DNA from: a virus
IMG/VR virus record: IMGVR_UViG_3300037247_001547
Span: 1 to 42,300 of that record
Length of the DNA stretch: 42,300 nt
Strand: one strand, 5' to 3'
Shown: positions 16,066-24,226 of the stretch, piece after piece
How positions within the stretch are numbered: the first letter of the stretch is position 1
Layout: every line of letters starts with the position of its first letter
The notes under the pieces: model-generated
What the model saw: the letters and a program-made list of their open reading frames with translations, nothing else
Told to the model about the DNA's origin: nothing
Databases searched by the model: none
Made by a program: the position numbers and the translations under genes

Positions 16066-16820
16066 TGGCTGGAAGTGGCACGGGTTCACCTTCAAGTTCC
16101 CCCGCAGTCGATCCGGCGACGACGGCGATCAAGACGCGCGTGACGGATCTGATCGATATTAAGTTGTCGGACAGTGAAGTGGATGCGACGATCGACCGCT
16201 ATGTTGACAATGCCATTCAGTACATCAAGGCTCAGATTGTCCAGGATCGCTTTCCTTGGGTGCGCCAAGGTTTTAGTCAGAGCGTTGCGTCTCCCATCGA
16301 AGACCTGACTAGTCTTGCAAATAATGAGTTTCTGGTATCTATTGATGGGTCTGGTGCGCAAGAGATTGAGCTCACTTTGGCAAACTGTGGCAGCGGCGCG
16401 CTTACCGCCGCCGAGATGCAGACGCAGATCCGTGCTGAGTTTAGTGCTGGCCAGTCTAATTTTTGGTCGTTCAATAATACTATCGTCGTCTTCAGTGGCG
16501 GGCTTTACATTGTCACCAGTCCAACTTACAGCTCGCGATCTGTTGTCAAATTTTTTAGTGCTTCCGACGAGCGAGAGGTCATTGGCGCGATGGGTCTTTC
16601 TCCTCTCCACGGTGGCATCGAGCAACCTGGCCAGGAGCGCGATGAGATGCTTGAGGAAGCCGCCGCTCGAGTTGTCGTCAACATGTACCGTGAGACTCGG
16701 TTGCGCCCTGAGTTACTGGAACGCGGCGTGACCATTTCCGGTCTGCGCGCTGGTGGCTTTCAAGCGGTTGACGAGTTTGCGCAAAGCATCATTCAGAACC
16801 GCCGGCCACTCATCGTCTAA
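16065..16820 (+). CDS. Possible head-tail adaptor or tail protein, 251 aa
   Basis: TAATG start with GAGGTGG upstream. N-terminal helical section (TTAIKTRVTDLIDIKLSDSEVDATIDRYVDNAIQYIKAQI), a beta-rich middle, then a helical C-terminus (EEAAARVVVNMYRETRLRPELLERGV). Similar helix-strand-helix layouts occur in connector-complex proteins, but I see no decisive motif. Confidence 0.45.
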   Translation: MAGSGTGSPSSSPAVDPATTAIKTRVTDLIDIKLSDSEVDATIDRYVDNAIQYIKAQIVQDRFPWVRQGFSQSVASPIEDLTSLANNEFLVSIDGSGAQEIELTLANCGSGALTAAEMQTQIRAEFSAGQSNFWSFNNTIVVFSGGLYIVTSPTYSSRSVVKFFSASDEREVIGAMGLSPLHGGIEQPGQERDEMLEEAAARVVVNMYRETRLRPELLERGVTISGLRAGGFQAVDEFAQSIIQNRRPLIV

Positions 16821-16831
16821 AGGATCGGTCA

Positions 16832-17557
16832 ATGAGTGAATCCCAGTCTCGTTATTTCGCTCCCATTTTTGCTTTTGGCAAGACCGGCGAGAAGCTGACC
16901 ACGTCCAGTGGTATTGCCGCCGGCGCGTTGTCGATTGAACTGGATAATACCGACGATGCTTTTGTTCTTGGCGATAATCTCTTTCTCTCGGAGAACGATA
17001 ACAGCGAGCCTCAGTTCCTCGGCGCCATTGAGTCGATTACGCCCGCCAAGACCGCAATCACCATCAATATCCCCGTCAATCTCTCCAAGGGGGCCAACGC
17101 GCGCGTCTGGAAGCCCACCACGGCCTTTCAGTTCGAGATAGGTCCTGGACGAGGGGTTGGCCATCGAGCGCTCACGGGTGTTGCCACACGCATTTCCCGG
17201 GGTGGCGTGCCGTTTGGAACACGCACTTCTGATAATGTCGATATCATCCAGTTCCAGTTCAATCGAGAGAATTGGGGGCGTGCCTTTGATTGGCGGGGCG
17301 TGATTGATTATGTCCGCACGAATCGCCGTGGCACCCTCGATTCCTTCTCTCTTGCCTATTGGGATCCTTACGAGTCCGTTGGCGGCGTCCCCAAGTGCGA
17401 TGAGGTGCGCCTGTTCGACAAGCTTGCCGGCTCAACGGATGACGCCGGTTTCGAGTCCATGCTTTTTGATGCTGACGATGCCGTGGCCAATCGCTCGAAG
17501 GCCGAGCATCTGCTGCGCTTTATCATCCTCAACGAGGCGACTTACAAGACCTCCTAG
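16832..17557 (+). CDS. Virion/tail structural protein, 241 aa
   Basis: ATG after AAAGGATCGG. Beta-rich and soluble, with SGIAAGALSIELDNTDDAFVLGDNLFL and AYWDPYESVGGVP. Lies directly before the 808-aa tail protein, so a tail tube, nozzle or hub component is likely. Not recognised more precisely. Confidence 0.5.
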   Translation: MSESQSRYFAPIFAFGKTGEKLTTSSGIAAGALSIELDNTDDAFVLGDNLFLSENDNSEPQFLGAIESITPAKTAITINIPVNLSKGANARVWKPTTAFQFEIGPGRGVGHRALTGVATRISRGGVPFGTRTSDNVDIIQFQFNRENWGRAFDWRGVIDYVRTNRRGTLDSFSLAYWDPYESVGGVPKCDEVRLFDKLAGSTDDAGFESMLFDADDAVANRSKAEHLLRFIILNEATYKTS

Positions 17558-17568
17558 GAGTCGCCGTC

Positions 17569-19995
17569 GTGACTAAATCCCTTTCCGTGTCCCAAGCCGC
17601 TGAAATCCTCAAGACCAATCTCGATCTCCAACCCATTCTCAAGGTCGAGTGGCCGCAGCCGTTTGGGACGATCCACTACACTCTTCGCAAGGCCGATGGG
17701 ACGAATGATGTTGGCTTTCGGATCGATCCCGCCTTGTTGTCCAAAGCTCTCCTGCTGGGTTGGCCGCAGATCAAGCGCGAGATCGATATTGCCGTTGACG
17801 CCCGCATTCAATTTTTCCGCAGTGAGATCAGTGTTTTCAACGATCCCGACGATCCCAACCGTATCGAGCAAATCTTTACGCAAATCTCAACCGTCAAGGG
17901 ATCCGCCGCCACGCTCTATTACGTTTTCGATCCCGGCGATGGCTCCGTGACTTCCGCGGACTGGATCAACCTTGGTGATTTCGAAGTTGAGGATTATTTC
18001 ACCACCACGACCAATGCGCGATTAATTCTGGTCGATATTGTTCGCTCTTCTCTGATTCGGCGCCCCGGCATTCTGGTCTCTTCCGACGATTTCCCCGACG
18101 TGCCCATTGGTTCCATCAACAAGCTCATTCCTTACATTTTTGGCGAAGTGACCGATGCCCTTGGGATCCTTACTGAGTTCGGTCGGCGCACGTCCCTTCA
18201 AGCCAATATAAATGACAGTGTTGGCGTGATCCCTGTTTACGATGTCACGGGGTTTCCGGCGTCCGGGACGATTATCATCGGCGCCGAGAAAATTAGCTAC
18301 ACCGCCATCGACAGTGGCGCCGATCCTCCCACCATTGGCACTGCCGGCACTCCTGCAAGTCGCGGTGTCAATTCCACCGTCGCCGTCGCACACAATCAGA
18401 ATCAGCTTGTTCGAGAAAAGCTTGCCCGCTATCGTTACATCGCCAGTTACCATTTCAGCATCTCGAACTTGAACGTACGGATCGACAATGTACCTTTGAC
18501 GCTCACCACCGATTACGTCATTACTGAAACCACGCTCAACGATCATGCCATCACCTATATCGACGTGACGCAAATGCCGACGATTGGCACCGTGGGTGGA
18601 GACTCTGTCGCCGATGAACTGGACGCCACGCTGCTGGTTGACGTGAATGGAATTGAAGATCCTGACAGCGCCGGGAACGTGTTGGAGGATATTGCCGGGG
18701 TGATAAAATTCCTCGTCACTGATTCCGACTTTGCCAATCTCGATGTCTCCCTGCTCGACACTACTCTGCTTGATGTCTCGATTACAGCTATCGGCGCCGG
18801 CTCCTGGAAGCTCGCCCGCCGCGTCTATCGCCCGCCCAACACCACCATCCAGACTATCGAAGAAACCCGCCCGACCAATCTCGACCTGCTCTCCGAAGCC
18901 TGTTGGAACGTGGGTTTGCGATTGTCCTGGAATGGTTTTCAGTTCAAGATATTCGATTCGCTCAAAGCCACGACCGCCGACGCCGTGCGAACGCTTGATG
19001 TTGACGATATGTTCCCTGGCGATGAAAATCAGAATGTCAGGAAGCGTTTCGATCGCGAAGAGACCATCATTAATGATTTAATCTACTGGTACGAACGGGG
19101 GTTTCTTTCCGATGCCGGCTTTAAGTCCTCCACGTCGGTCGCCGATGCAATCTCCCAGGCGCAAAGCTGGGGCGTGCAGACGCGGAACATCTTCAACGAG
19201 TGGGTGCGCGATGTCACGACCGCCTCCGGGGCCGCCGCCAAGATGCTCGCCGACAACGCCTGGCGCAATATTCCCATTGAAACGTTCATGTCTCTGCGCC
19301 AGATTGATTTTGACCAGGGTGATCAGGTCATCTTCAACGATCCCATCAGCGCTCTTGACAACGTTCCTTCGCGCTTGATCGGCACGCGCTTTTCCACTCT
19401 CGATCAGATCGAATTAAAGGGCGTTCTCTCCGATCGCCGGTTTCGGATCTGGGAGCACGACATCGCTCCCGCCGATGCCGTCACTTTCATCGACGCCTAC
19501 GACGGTTTCCTGCGTTGGTTCTTTGTGATCGACAACGTGATCGTGGCGCAGCTTTCTTTCGATGGTTCACTCTTCATCAAAGGTGAGATTATCGAAAATC
19601 CGTTCACCGGGGAGACCGTCGAGGCCGCCGTCGATGGCGGAGGGGTAATCGAGTATGACGGGACCGGAACGAACATGATCGTGTTCGCCGTTGAGAATGA
19701 AGCGGCCACTGATTTCATTCGGGTGATGACGTTGGACGTGAACGGAAATCTGGACCTTTACGAATTGGAGGAAGGCGACTATCCGTTGACTTCCGCGGCC
19801 TCGCCCGCCTTTGGTTCTTTTCCGCAGGCCGCGCCCGTTGGTCTCAATGCGTATTATCTCTGGGATAGCGCTAGTTCCTCCACCCATTTCACCCTCGATC
19901 TGTCCCGGACCTTTCTGCAATTGGCGCGGGTGATTGTAGCTACGAAAACAAATGCGAGACTCAAGATAAAGGAGATTATCGAAAATGCTTTCTAA
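17569..19995 (+). CDS. Large tail hub-like protein, 808 aa
   Basis: GTG at 17569 after AGGAGTCGCCGTC. Multi-domain: an N-terminal hub-like region, a domain with GTIIIGAEKISYTAID (residues ~230-245, an Ig-like or beta insertion common in phage hub proteins), RLSWNGFQFKIFDS in the middle, and a beta-rich C-terminus. Size and position suggest the central tail hub or nozzle that contacts the fibre encoded next. Overlaps the fibre gene by 11 bp. Confidence 0.6.
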   Translation: MTKSLSVSQAAEILKTNLDLQPILKVEWPQPFGTIHYTLRKADGTNDVGFRIDPALLSKALLLGWPQIKREIDIAVDARIQFFRSEISVFNDPDDPNRIEQIFTQISTVKGSAATLYYVFDPGDGSVTSADWINLGDFEVEDYFTTTTNARLILVDIVRSSLIRRPGILVSSDDFPDVPIGSINKLIPYIFGEVTDALGILTEFGRRTSLQANINDSVGVIPVYDVTGFPASGTIIIGAEKISYTAIDSGADPPTIGTAGTPASRGVNSTVAVAHNQNQLVREKLARYRYIASYHFSISNLNVRIDNVPLTLTTDYVITETTLNDHAITYIDVTQMPTIGTVGGDSVADELDATLLVDVNGIEDPDSAGNVLEDIAGVIKFLVTDSDFANLDVSLLDTTLLDVSITAIGAGSWKLARRVYRPPNTTIQTIEETRPTNLDLLSEACWNVGLRLSWNGFQFKIFDSLKATTADAVRTLDVDDMFPGDENQNVRKRFDREETIINDLIYWYERGFLSDAGFKSSTSVADAISQAQSWGVQTRNIFNEWVRDVTTASGAAAKMLADNAWRNIPIETFMSLRQIDFDQGDQVIFNDPISALDNVPSRLIGTRFSTLDQIELKGVLSDRRFRIWEHDIAPADAVTFIDAYDGFLRWFFVIDNVIVAQLSFDGSLFIKGEIIENPFTGETVEAAVDGGGVIEYDGTGTNMIVFAVENEAATDFIRVMTLDVNGNLDLYELEEGDYPLTSAASPAFGSFPQAAPVGLNAYYLWDSASSSTHFTLDLSRTFLQLARVIVATKTNARLKIKEIIENAF

Positions 19996-22255
19996 CCGAA
20001 TGCAAACTATCGTCAACGTGGTGGCCGCTTTGATTTTCTTGGTCGTAATGATCTTTCTGCTTTGCACGAATGGTTTTAGCGCAAAAGTAACCGACGTGAA
20101 TATCGGCACGACCGCCACGCCCGCCGTCTATGACTCCACCGTGGTGATCGACCGCGACGTCTCTGACAACATGACTTTCAAGGATGCCTTCAATGCAGCC
20201 GTCACCCTCTCGCAGCTCTTGACGAGTGAAACCGGGGAGCTTACCACAACCTCCGCCGATCTGCGCTACGTCAATATCGTGGGCGACACCATGACGGGTT
20301 TGCTTACTGGCACCGCGCTGACGATGACGGGTAATATTCTGCTCAATGGCGGAACGTTTATCTACAACGAGGCCGGCGCTGATCTTGACGCGCGCTGGGA
20401 GGGTCTGTCAAATATCAACCTCTGGTTTCTGGACGCTGGGAATGATCGCATTGGGATTGGGACTGGCGCCCCGAGCGTGCTTCTCGACGTGAACGGGGCG
20501 CTGAGCGCTTCCGGGAATATCGACTTCGACGGTGGGTCGTTCACGTTCAATGAGTCGAGCTCCGATCACGACTTCAGGGTGGAGAGCAATAATAATATCG
20601 GCATGTGGTTTATGGATGCCGGCAACGATAGAATTGGTGTAGGGACGATTTCTCCCACCGCGACATTCGAGGTCGATGGCGCTACTTCTTTTGGCTCTGG
20701 GTTGTTCATTTTCAATGATGACGGTGGTGATTTTGACGCTCGTTTCGAGGGGCTCAGTGAGCAAAATCTTTGGTACTTGGATGCCGGCAACAACCGGATT
20801 GGAATTGGGACTAATGCTCCGATAGACGAGTTGCATTTGTTTATTTCTGATACTGGTGGCGCCCCAAGTGCGCCCAGTCAATTCACTATCGAGGACGTCA
20901 GTGCGCCAGGTATAACTTTGCTTGCCGGTAATACCGGCATTAGCTCTCTCTTCTTTGGCGATGTCGACGATCCTGATGTTGGAATAATTTTCTATGCTCA
21001 CGATTCCGATCTTTTGACATTTCAGGTCGGCACTGTCGAGGCGGTTAATCTTTCAGCTAGTGAGACAGTATTCAATGAAGCTAGCGTTGATTTAGATTTT
21101 CGCATCGAATCTAACTCAAATGCCAATCTCTTTTTCATTGATGGCAGTGATAATTCTATTAGCATGGATGGTCCGGTTACCATCAATGAATCTGGCGCGA
21201 GTATAGATTTCCGTGTTGAGACCAACACCGAGCAGTGGGCCTTGATGGTTGACGGCAGCGCGAACCAGGTCGGTATAATGATCAGCGATCCCCAGGCCGC
21301 CCTGCATGTCGCCGGGAGCTTCAAGACCACTGGCACCGTTGATCTGGACAACGCCGTCACGATCAATGAGTCCAGCGCCAATCGAGACATGCGCGTCGAG
21401 AGCAATGGGAACGAGAATATGTTGTTCGTGGACGGCGGGACGAATCGTGTTGGCGTGGGCACGGGGACTCCGGGCGTGACGTTTGACGTGGTTGGGACTA
21501 TTCGTTCAAATAGTCTCCTCAAGAGCTTGGGTGATCTCGAGGTTTCGTCCACCGCTGATATTGGTGGCCCTTTAAATTATAATGTAGCTTCCGGGGATAA
21601 CGACGCACGCTTTCATACAACCGGCACGTCTGACACTCTGAGAATCAATGCCGGGACGGATCGGGTGGGCATTAATATTGGATCTCCCACCCAAAAACTC
21701 GACGTTGTTGAAGACCGGGCCAACGCCTACGCGGCGCGTTTTTTTAACGATGGCAATGATTCCAGTCGCTGGGGGCTTCTGATCCAGACTGGCACTGATG
21801 CAGGTAGCGATGGGGATATTCTCGTGGATTTCGAGGATGGTGACGGGACAAATATCGACTCAATCGTTATTTCAGGTGGCGTGGCAAATTTTGCCAGCGC
21901 GTCGGACGAGCGCATGAAAGATAAAGTTAGGCGAGCGGCGCTTTACGATGACGGAACTCTCGACTCGTTATTCGGCGAAGGTGATGTTCAGGTGATAGAT
22001 TTTTCGTGGAAAGAACGTCCGCATCTTGGAACCTGCACGAATTTCTCGGCGCAGAAAATCCAGGCGGCTTTTCCCGGCGCCGTGATCGAGATTCATGGTG
22101 AGTTGCGATTGATGCTCAGCAAGCTTATTGCACCGATGTTTGCCGAGTTACAGAATCAGCGCAAGGAGCAGAATCTCCAGCGCCGGCAAATCGACTGGTT
22201 TCGCGCCGAAGCCGAGAAGCGTGGCTGGGATATGAGCACGTTTCCCTTGGAATAG
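19985..22255 (+). CDS. Tail fibre with S74 intramolecular chaperone, 756 aa
   Basis: ATG after AAAGGAGATTATCG. N-terminal hydrophobic segment (residues ~10-32). Residues ~118-580 hold about seven ~35-60-residue repeats of the form FNESxxDxDxRxExxxxNLxFxDAGxxRxGIGT. The C-terminal ~118 residues begin ASDERMKDKV, the Ser/Lys signature of Peptidase_S74 self-cleaving chaperones that fold trimeric fibres, and end in a coiled coil. Receptor-binding fibre or spike; the membrane-type N-terminus is unusual. Confidence 0.85.
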   Translation: MLSNRMQTIVNVVAALIFLVVMIFLLCTNGFSAKVTDVNIGTTATPAVYDSTVVIDRDVSDNMTFKDAFNAAVTLSQLLTSETGELTTTSADLRYVNIVGDTMTGLLTGTALTMTGNILLNGGTFIYNEAGADLDARWEGLSNINLWFLDAGNDRIGIGTGAPSVLLDVNGALSASGNIDFDGGSFTFNESSSDHDFRVESNNNIGMWFMDAGNDRIGVGTISPTATFEVDGATSFGSGLFIFNDDGGDFDARFEGLSEQNLWYLDAGNNRIGIGTNAPIDELHLFISDTGGAPSAPSQFTIEDVSAPGITLLAGNTGISSLFFGDVDDPDVGIIFYAHDSDLLTFQVGTVEAVNLSASETVFNEASVDLDFRIESNSNANLFFIDGSDNSISMDGPVTINESGASIDFRVETNTEQWALMVDGSANQVGIMISDPQAALHVAGSFKTTGTVDLDNAVTINESSANRDMRVESNGNENMLFVDGGTNRVGVGTGTPGVTFDVVGTIRSNSLLKSLGDLEVSSTADIGGPLNYNVASGDNDARFHTTGTSDTLRINAGTDRVGINIGSPTQKLDVVEDRANAYAARFFNDGNDSSRWGLLIQTGTDAGSDGDILVDFEDGDGTNIDSIVISGGVANFASASDERMKDKVRRAALYDDGTLDSLFGEGDVQVIDFSWKERPHLGTCTNFSAQKIQAAFPGAVIEIHGELRLMLSKLIAPMFAELQNQRKEQNLQRRQIDWFRAEAEKRGWDMSTFPLE

Positions 22256-22315
22256 AGACCGCCTCGGCTGTTGTTGGCTGGGCGGTCTATGAATAATCAG
22301 GAGAAAGAGAAAACC

Positions 22316-22582
22316 ATGAACGAAAACGAAGCGGCTGCACGCCTTCGCCGGGCAACCGATCCGAAGGGGCCGCCGGTATCCGGCCCAGGCTGGATGCCCG
22401 TCGGAACGGGGCGCTTAATCTTGGCGCTGTCCGTCGTTTGGTCGGCAATCATTTTGACCGGCGTTGCCATGATTATGAAAATGCCAGCGGAGACGTTCGC
22501 TTTACTCTCGCCGATTTATCTTTGGGCGGGACAGGCCTTCGAGAAATATTTTGCAACTCGGAACGGAAAACCATCAGGATAG
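22316..22582 (+). CDS. Holin-like membrane protein, 88 aa
   Basis: ATG at 22316 (AGGAGA upstream); an ATG at 22289 is a possible alternative. One clear membrane segment (LILALSVVWSAIILTGVAMIM) and a second weaker one (FALLSPIYLWAGQAF), basic C-terminus. Position after the tail fibre fits lysis. The last codons (GKPSG) are encoded by the 16-bp repeat that recurs at 23964. Confidence 0.5.
   Translation: MNENEAAARLRRATDPKGPPVSGPGWMPVGTGRLILALSVVWSAIILTGVAMIMKMPAETFALLSPIYLWAGQAFEKYFATRNGKPSG
22564..22579 (+). repeat. 16-bp direct repeat, left copy
   Basis: CGGAAAACCATCAGGA, identical to 23964-23979 and exactly 1,400 bp away. Both copies encode the C-terminal GKPSG of the gene they end, in the same frame. 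They bracket the decarboxylase-like and DUF3326-like genes. Confidence 0.85.
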
Positions 22583-22594
22583 GGGTATCGCGAT

Positions 22595-22963
22595 ATGCCA
22601 TACGGAAAAGAATTGATTTTGGATCTGCATAAGTGCAACCCGAAGAAATTCACCAGGCGGGCGCTTAAACGGTTTTTAAAAGTTCTCTGTAAGAAAATCG
22701 CAATGGAGAGATGCCAATTACATTTTTGGGATTACAAGGATTGCCCCGAGGAGCATGCGGCCGCTCCAGACCACTTGAAGGGCGTTTCGTGCGTTCAGTT
22801 CATCAGCACTAGCAACATCACGATCCATGCTTTGGACGTGCTGCAAAAGGTCTTCTTGAATATTTTTTCGTGCAAAGATTTTGATGCTGAAATCGTTTCC
22901 GCTTTTGCGGCGGAGTATTTCGAGGGCGAAGTTATTACTAAGAAAACTGTGGAAAGGGTTTAG
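22595..22963 (+). CDS. AdoMet-decarboxylase-like (SpeD family) pyruvoyl protein, 122 aa
   Basis: SpeD enzymes self-cleave before a Ser that becomes the pyruvoyl cofactor and decarboxylate S-adenosylmethionine for polyamine synthesis. Here GKELILDLHKCN opens like the family; GVSCVQFISTSNITIH carries the candidate cleavage Ser73 and His78, and FSCKD supplies Cys93. The 5- and 20-residue spacings match my recollection of T. maritima SpeD (Ser63, His68, Cys83). The Glu before the Ser is Thr, the following His is Asn, and the usual substrate-site Trp/Glu stretch is replaced, so another substrate such as an amino acid is plausible. The DUF3326-like gene begins 2 nt downstream. Confidence 0.7.
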   Translation: MPYGKELILDLHKCNPKKFTRRALKRFLKVLCKKIAMERCQLHFWDYKDCPEEHAAAPDHLKGVSCVQFISTSNITIHALDVLQKVFLNIFSCKDFDAEIVSAFAAEYFEGEVITKKTVERV

Positions 22964-22965
22964 CG

Positions 22966-23985
22966 ATGATTGGTGTACTGATAATTCCTACAGGGATCGA
23001 ATGCTTAATTGGCGGACATGCCGGAGATGCGAGTCCAGTGGCAAAGCTACTTGGCGCGTGCTGCGACAGATTAATTTTGCATCCGAACGTGGTGAATGCT
23101 TCGGACATTAACGAGATGCCGGACAACGCGCTGTACGTTGAGGGGTCGATGCTGGATCGTTTTCTTGAGGGCGACATTGAACTGAAAGAGCGGAGAAGAA
23201 ACAACGTTCTGGTAGTGGCGAATTCACCATTGACGGGGGCTACGGTGAATGCAGTTTCAGCGGCTCGTGCGACAATCGGACTGGAGGCGCGAGTGCTCGA
23301 GCTCGAGACGCCTTTAATGATGATTGCTCGAATAGAGAACGGTCAAGCGGCCGGAGATGTGCGGGGTTGTGATGGTCTTGTCAAGCAAGTCTCCGAGTAC
23401 GAGTTTGATGCTTTGGCGATCCACACGTCGATAGCGGTGGGGCGGGAAGTCGTTTTGAACTACTATCACAACGGCGGGGTGAATCCGTGGGGTGGGGTGG
23501 AAGCTTTAGCCTCTAAGATGGTGTCTGAGCGCTTGGACAAACCCGTGGCGCACGCCCCTCTTGATACGACTCCAGCCGCCGATCGGGAGCTAGATCGGAT
23601 ATACAATGAGATACTTAAGCCTGAAATCGCGGCTGAGTCGTTATCCACATCATACTTACACTGCGTGTTGAAAGGATTGCACAAGGCTCCAGTCATCGGA
23701 AACGGAATTAGCGTCGGGGACGTAGATTTTCTCGTCTCTCCTTTTGGATGTTTTGGTCGGCCACATCGCGCGTGCCTGAAGCGCGGGATTCCCATTATTA
23801 TTGTCAGGGAGAACAGCACCGTTTTAAGCGATGCAATTCCGTCTTCGGATGTGGTTATCATAGTAGGGAATTATTGGGAAGCAATTGGCGTTATCATGTC
23901 GATGAAGGCGGGAATACACCGTGGATCGGTGAGGAGACCATTTCAGTATACCGAATTGATAACCGGAAAACCATCAGGAGGGTAG
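22966..23985 (+). CDS. DUF3326 family protein, 339 aa
   Basis: Full-length by family standard. Residues 7-29 (IIPTGIECLIGGHAGD...) and 39-60 (HPNVVNASDINEMPDN, LYVEGS), then GGVNPWGGVEALASKMV, CAHAP-like VAHAPLD, DVDFLVSPFGCFGRP and NYWEAIGVIMSMKAGI, match my memory of DUF3326 proteins of cyanobacteria, plants and other bacteria; no function is established to my knowledge. Starts 2 nt after the SpeD-like stop, suggesting one pathway. Auxiliary metabolic gene candidate. C-terminal GKPSGG comes from the 16-bp repeat. Confidence 0.75.
   Translation: MIGVLIIPTGIECLIGGHAGDASPVAKLLGACCDRLILHPNVVNASDINEMPDNALYVEGSMLDRFLEGDIELKERRRNNVLVVANSPLTGATVNAVSAARATIGLEARVLELETPLMMIARIENGQAAGDVRGCDGLVKQVSEYEFDALAIHTSIAVGREVVLNYYHNGGVNPWGGVEALASKMVSERLDKPVAHAPLDTTPAADRELDRIYNEILKPEIAAESLSTSYLHCVLKGLHKAPVIGNGISVGDVDFLVSPFGCFGRPHRACLKRGIPIIIVRENSTVLSDAIPSSDVVIIVGNYWEAIGVIMSMKAGIHRGSVRRPFQYTELITGKPSGG
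23964..23979 (+). repeat. 16-bp direct repeat, right copy
   Basis: Second copy of CGGAAAACCATCAGGA. Here the trailing AGGAGGG also serves as the Shine-Dalgarno of the next gene. Confidence 0.85.
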
Positions 23986-23989
23986 CAGC

Positions 23990-24226
23990 ATGGCGGTGCT
24001 AACGAAAAAAGATATTGCCGAAGTGGTCGAGGCGTCTCAGGCCAACATGAAACAGCAGGTCGCGCAAATCCACAAGGCATATTTCGGCAATGGCAATCCT
24101 GGCATCAAGACTGAAGTCGCCGTGCTCAAGACGCGCGTGGTGCTGCTTTATGGGATGCTTGGCGTTGTTGGGATGGCCGTGTTGGCGATTATCGGGAAGC
24201 TTATTGCGAGCCATTTGGGAGGATGA
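23990..24226 (+). CDS. Small membrane protein, holin-like, 78 aa
   Basis: ATG after AGGAGGGTAGCAGC. N-terminal helical soluble part (~45 residues), then one C-terminal membrane segment (LLYGMLGVVGMAVLAIIGKLI). This layout resembles XhlA-type holin/anchor proteins. Together with 22316 it may form the lysis module; no endolysin is seen nearby. Confidence 0.5.
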   Translation: MAVLTKKDIAEVVEASQANMKQQVAQIHKAYFGNGNPGIKTEVAVLKTRVVLLYGMLGVVGMAVLAIIGKLIASHLGG

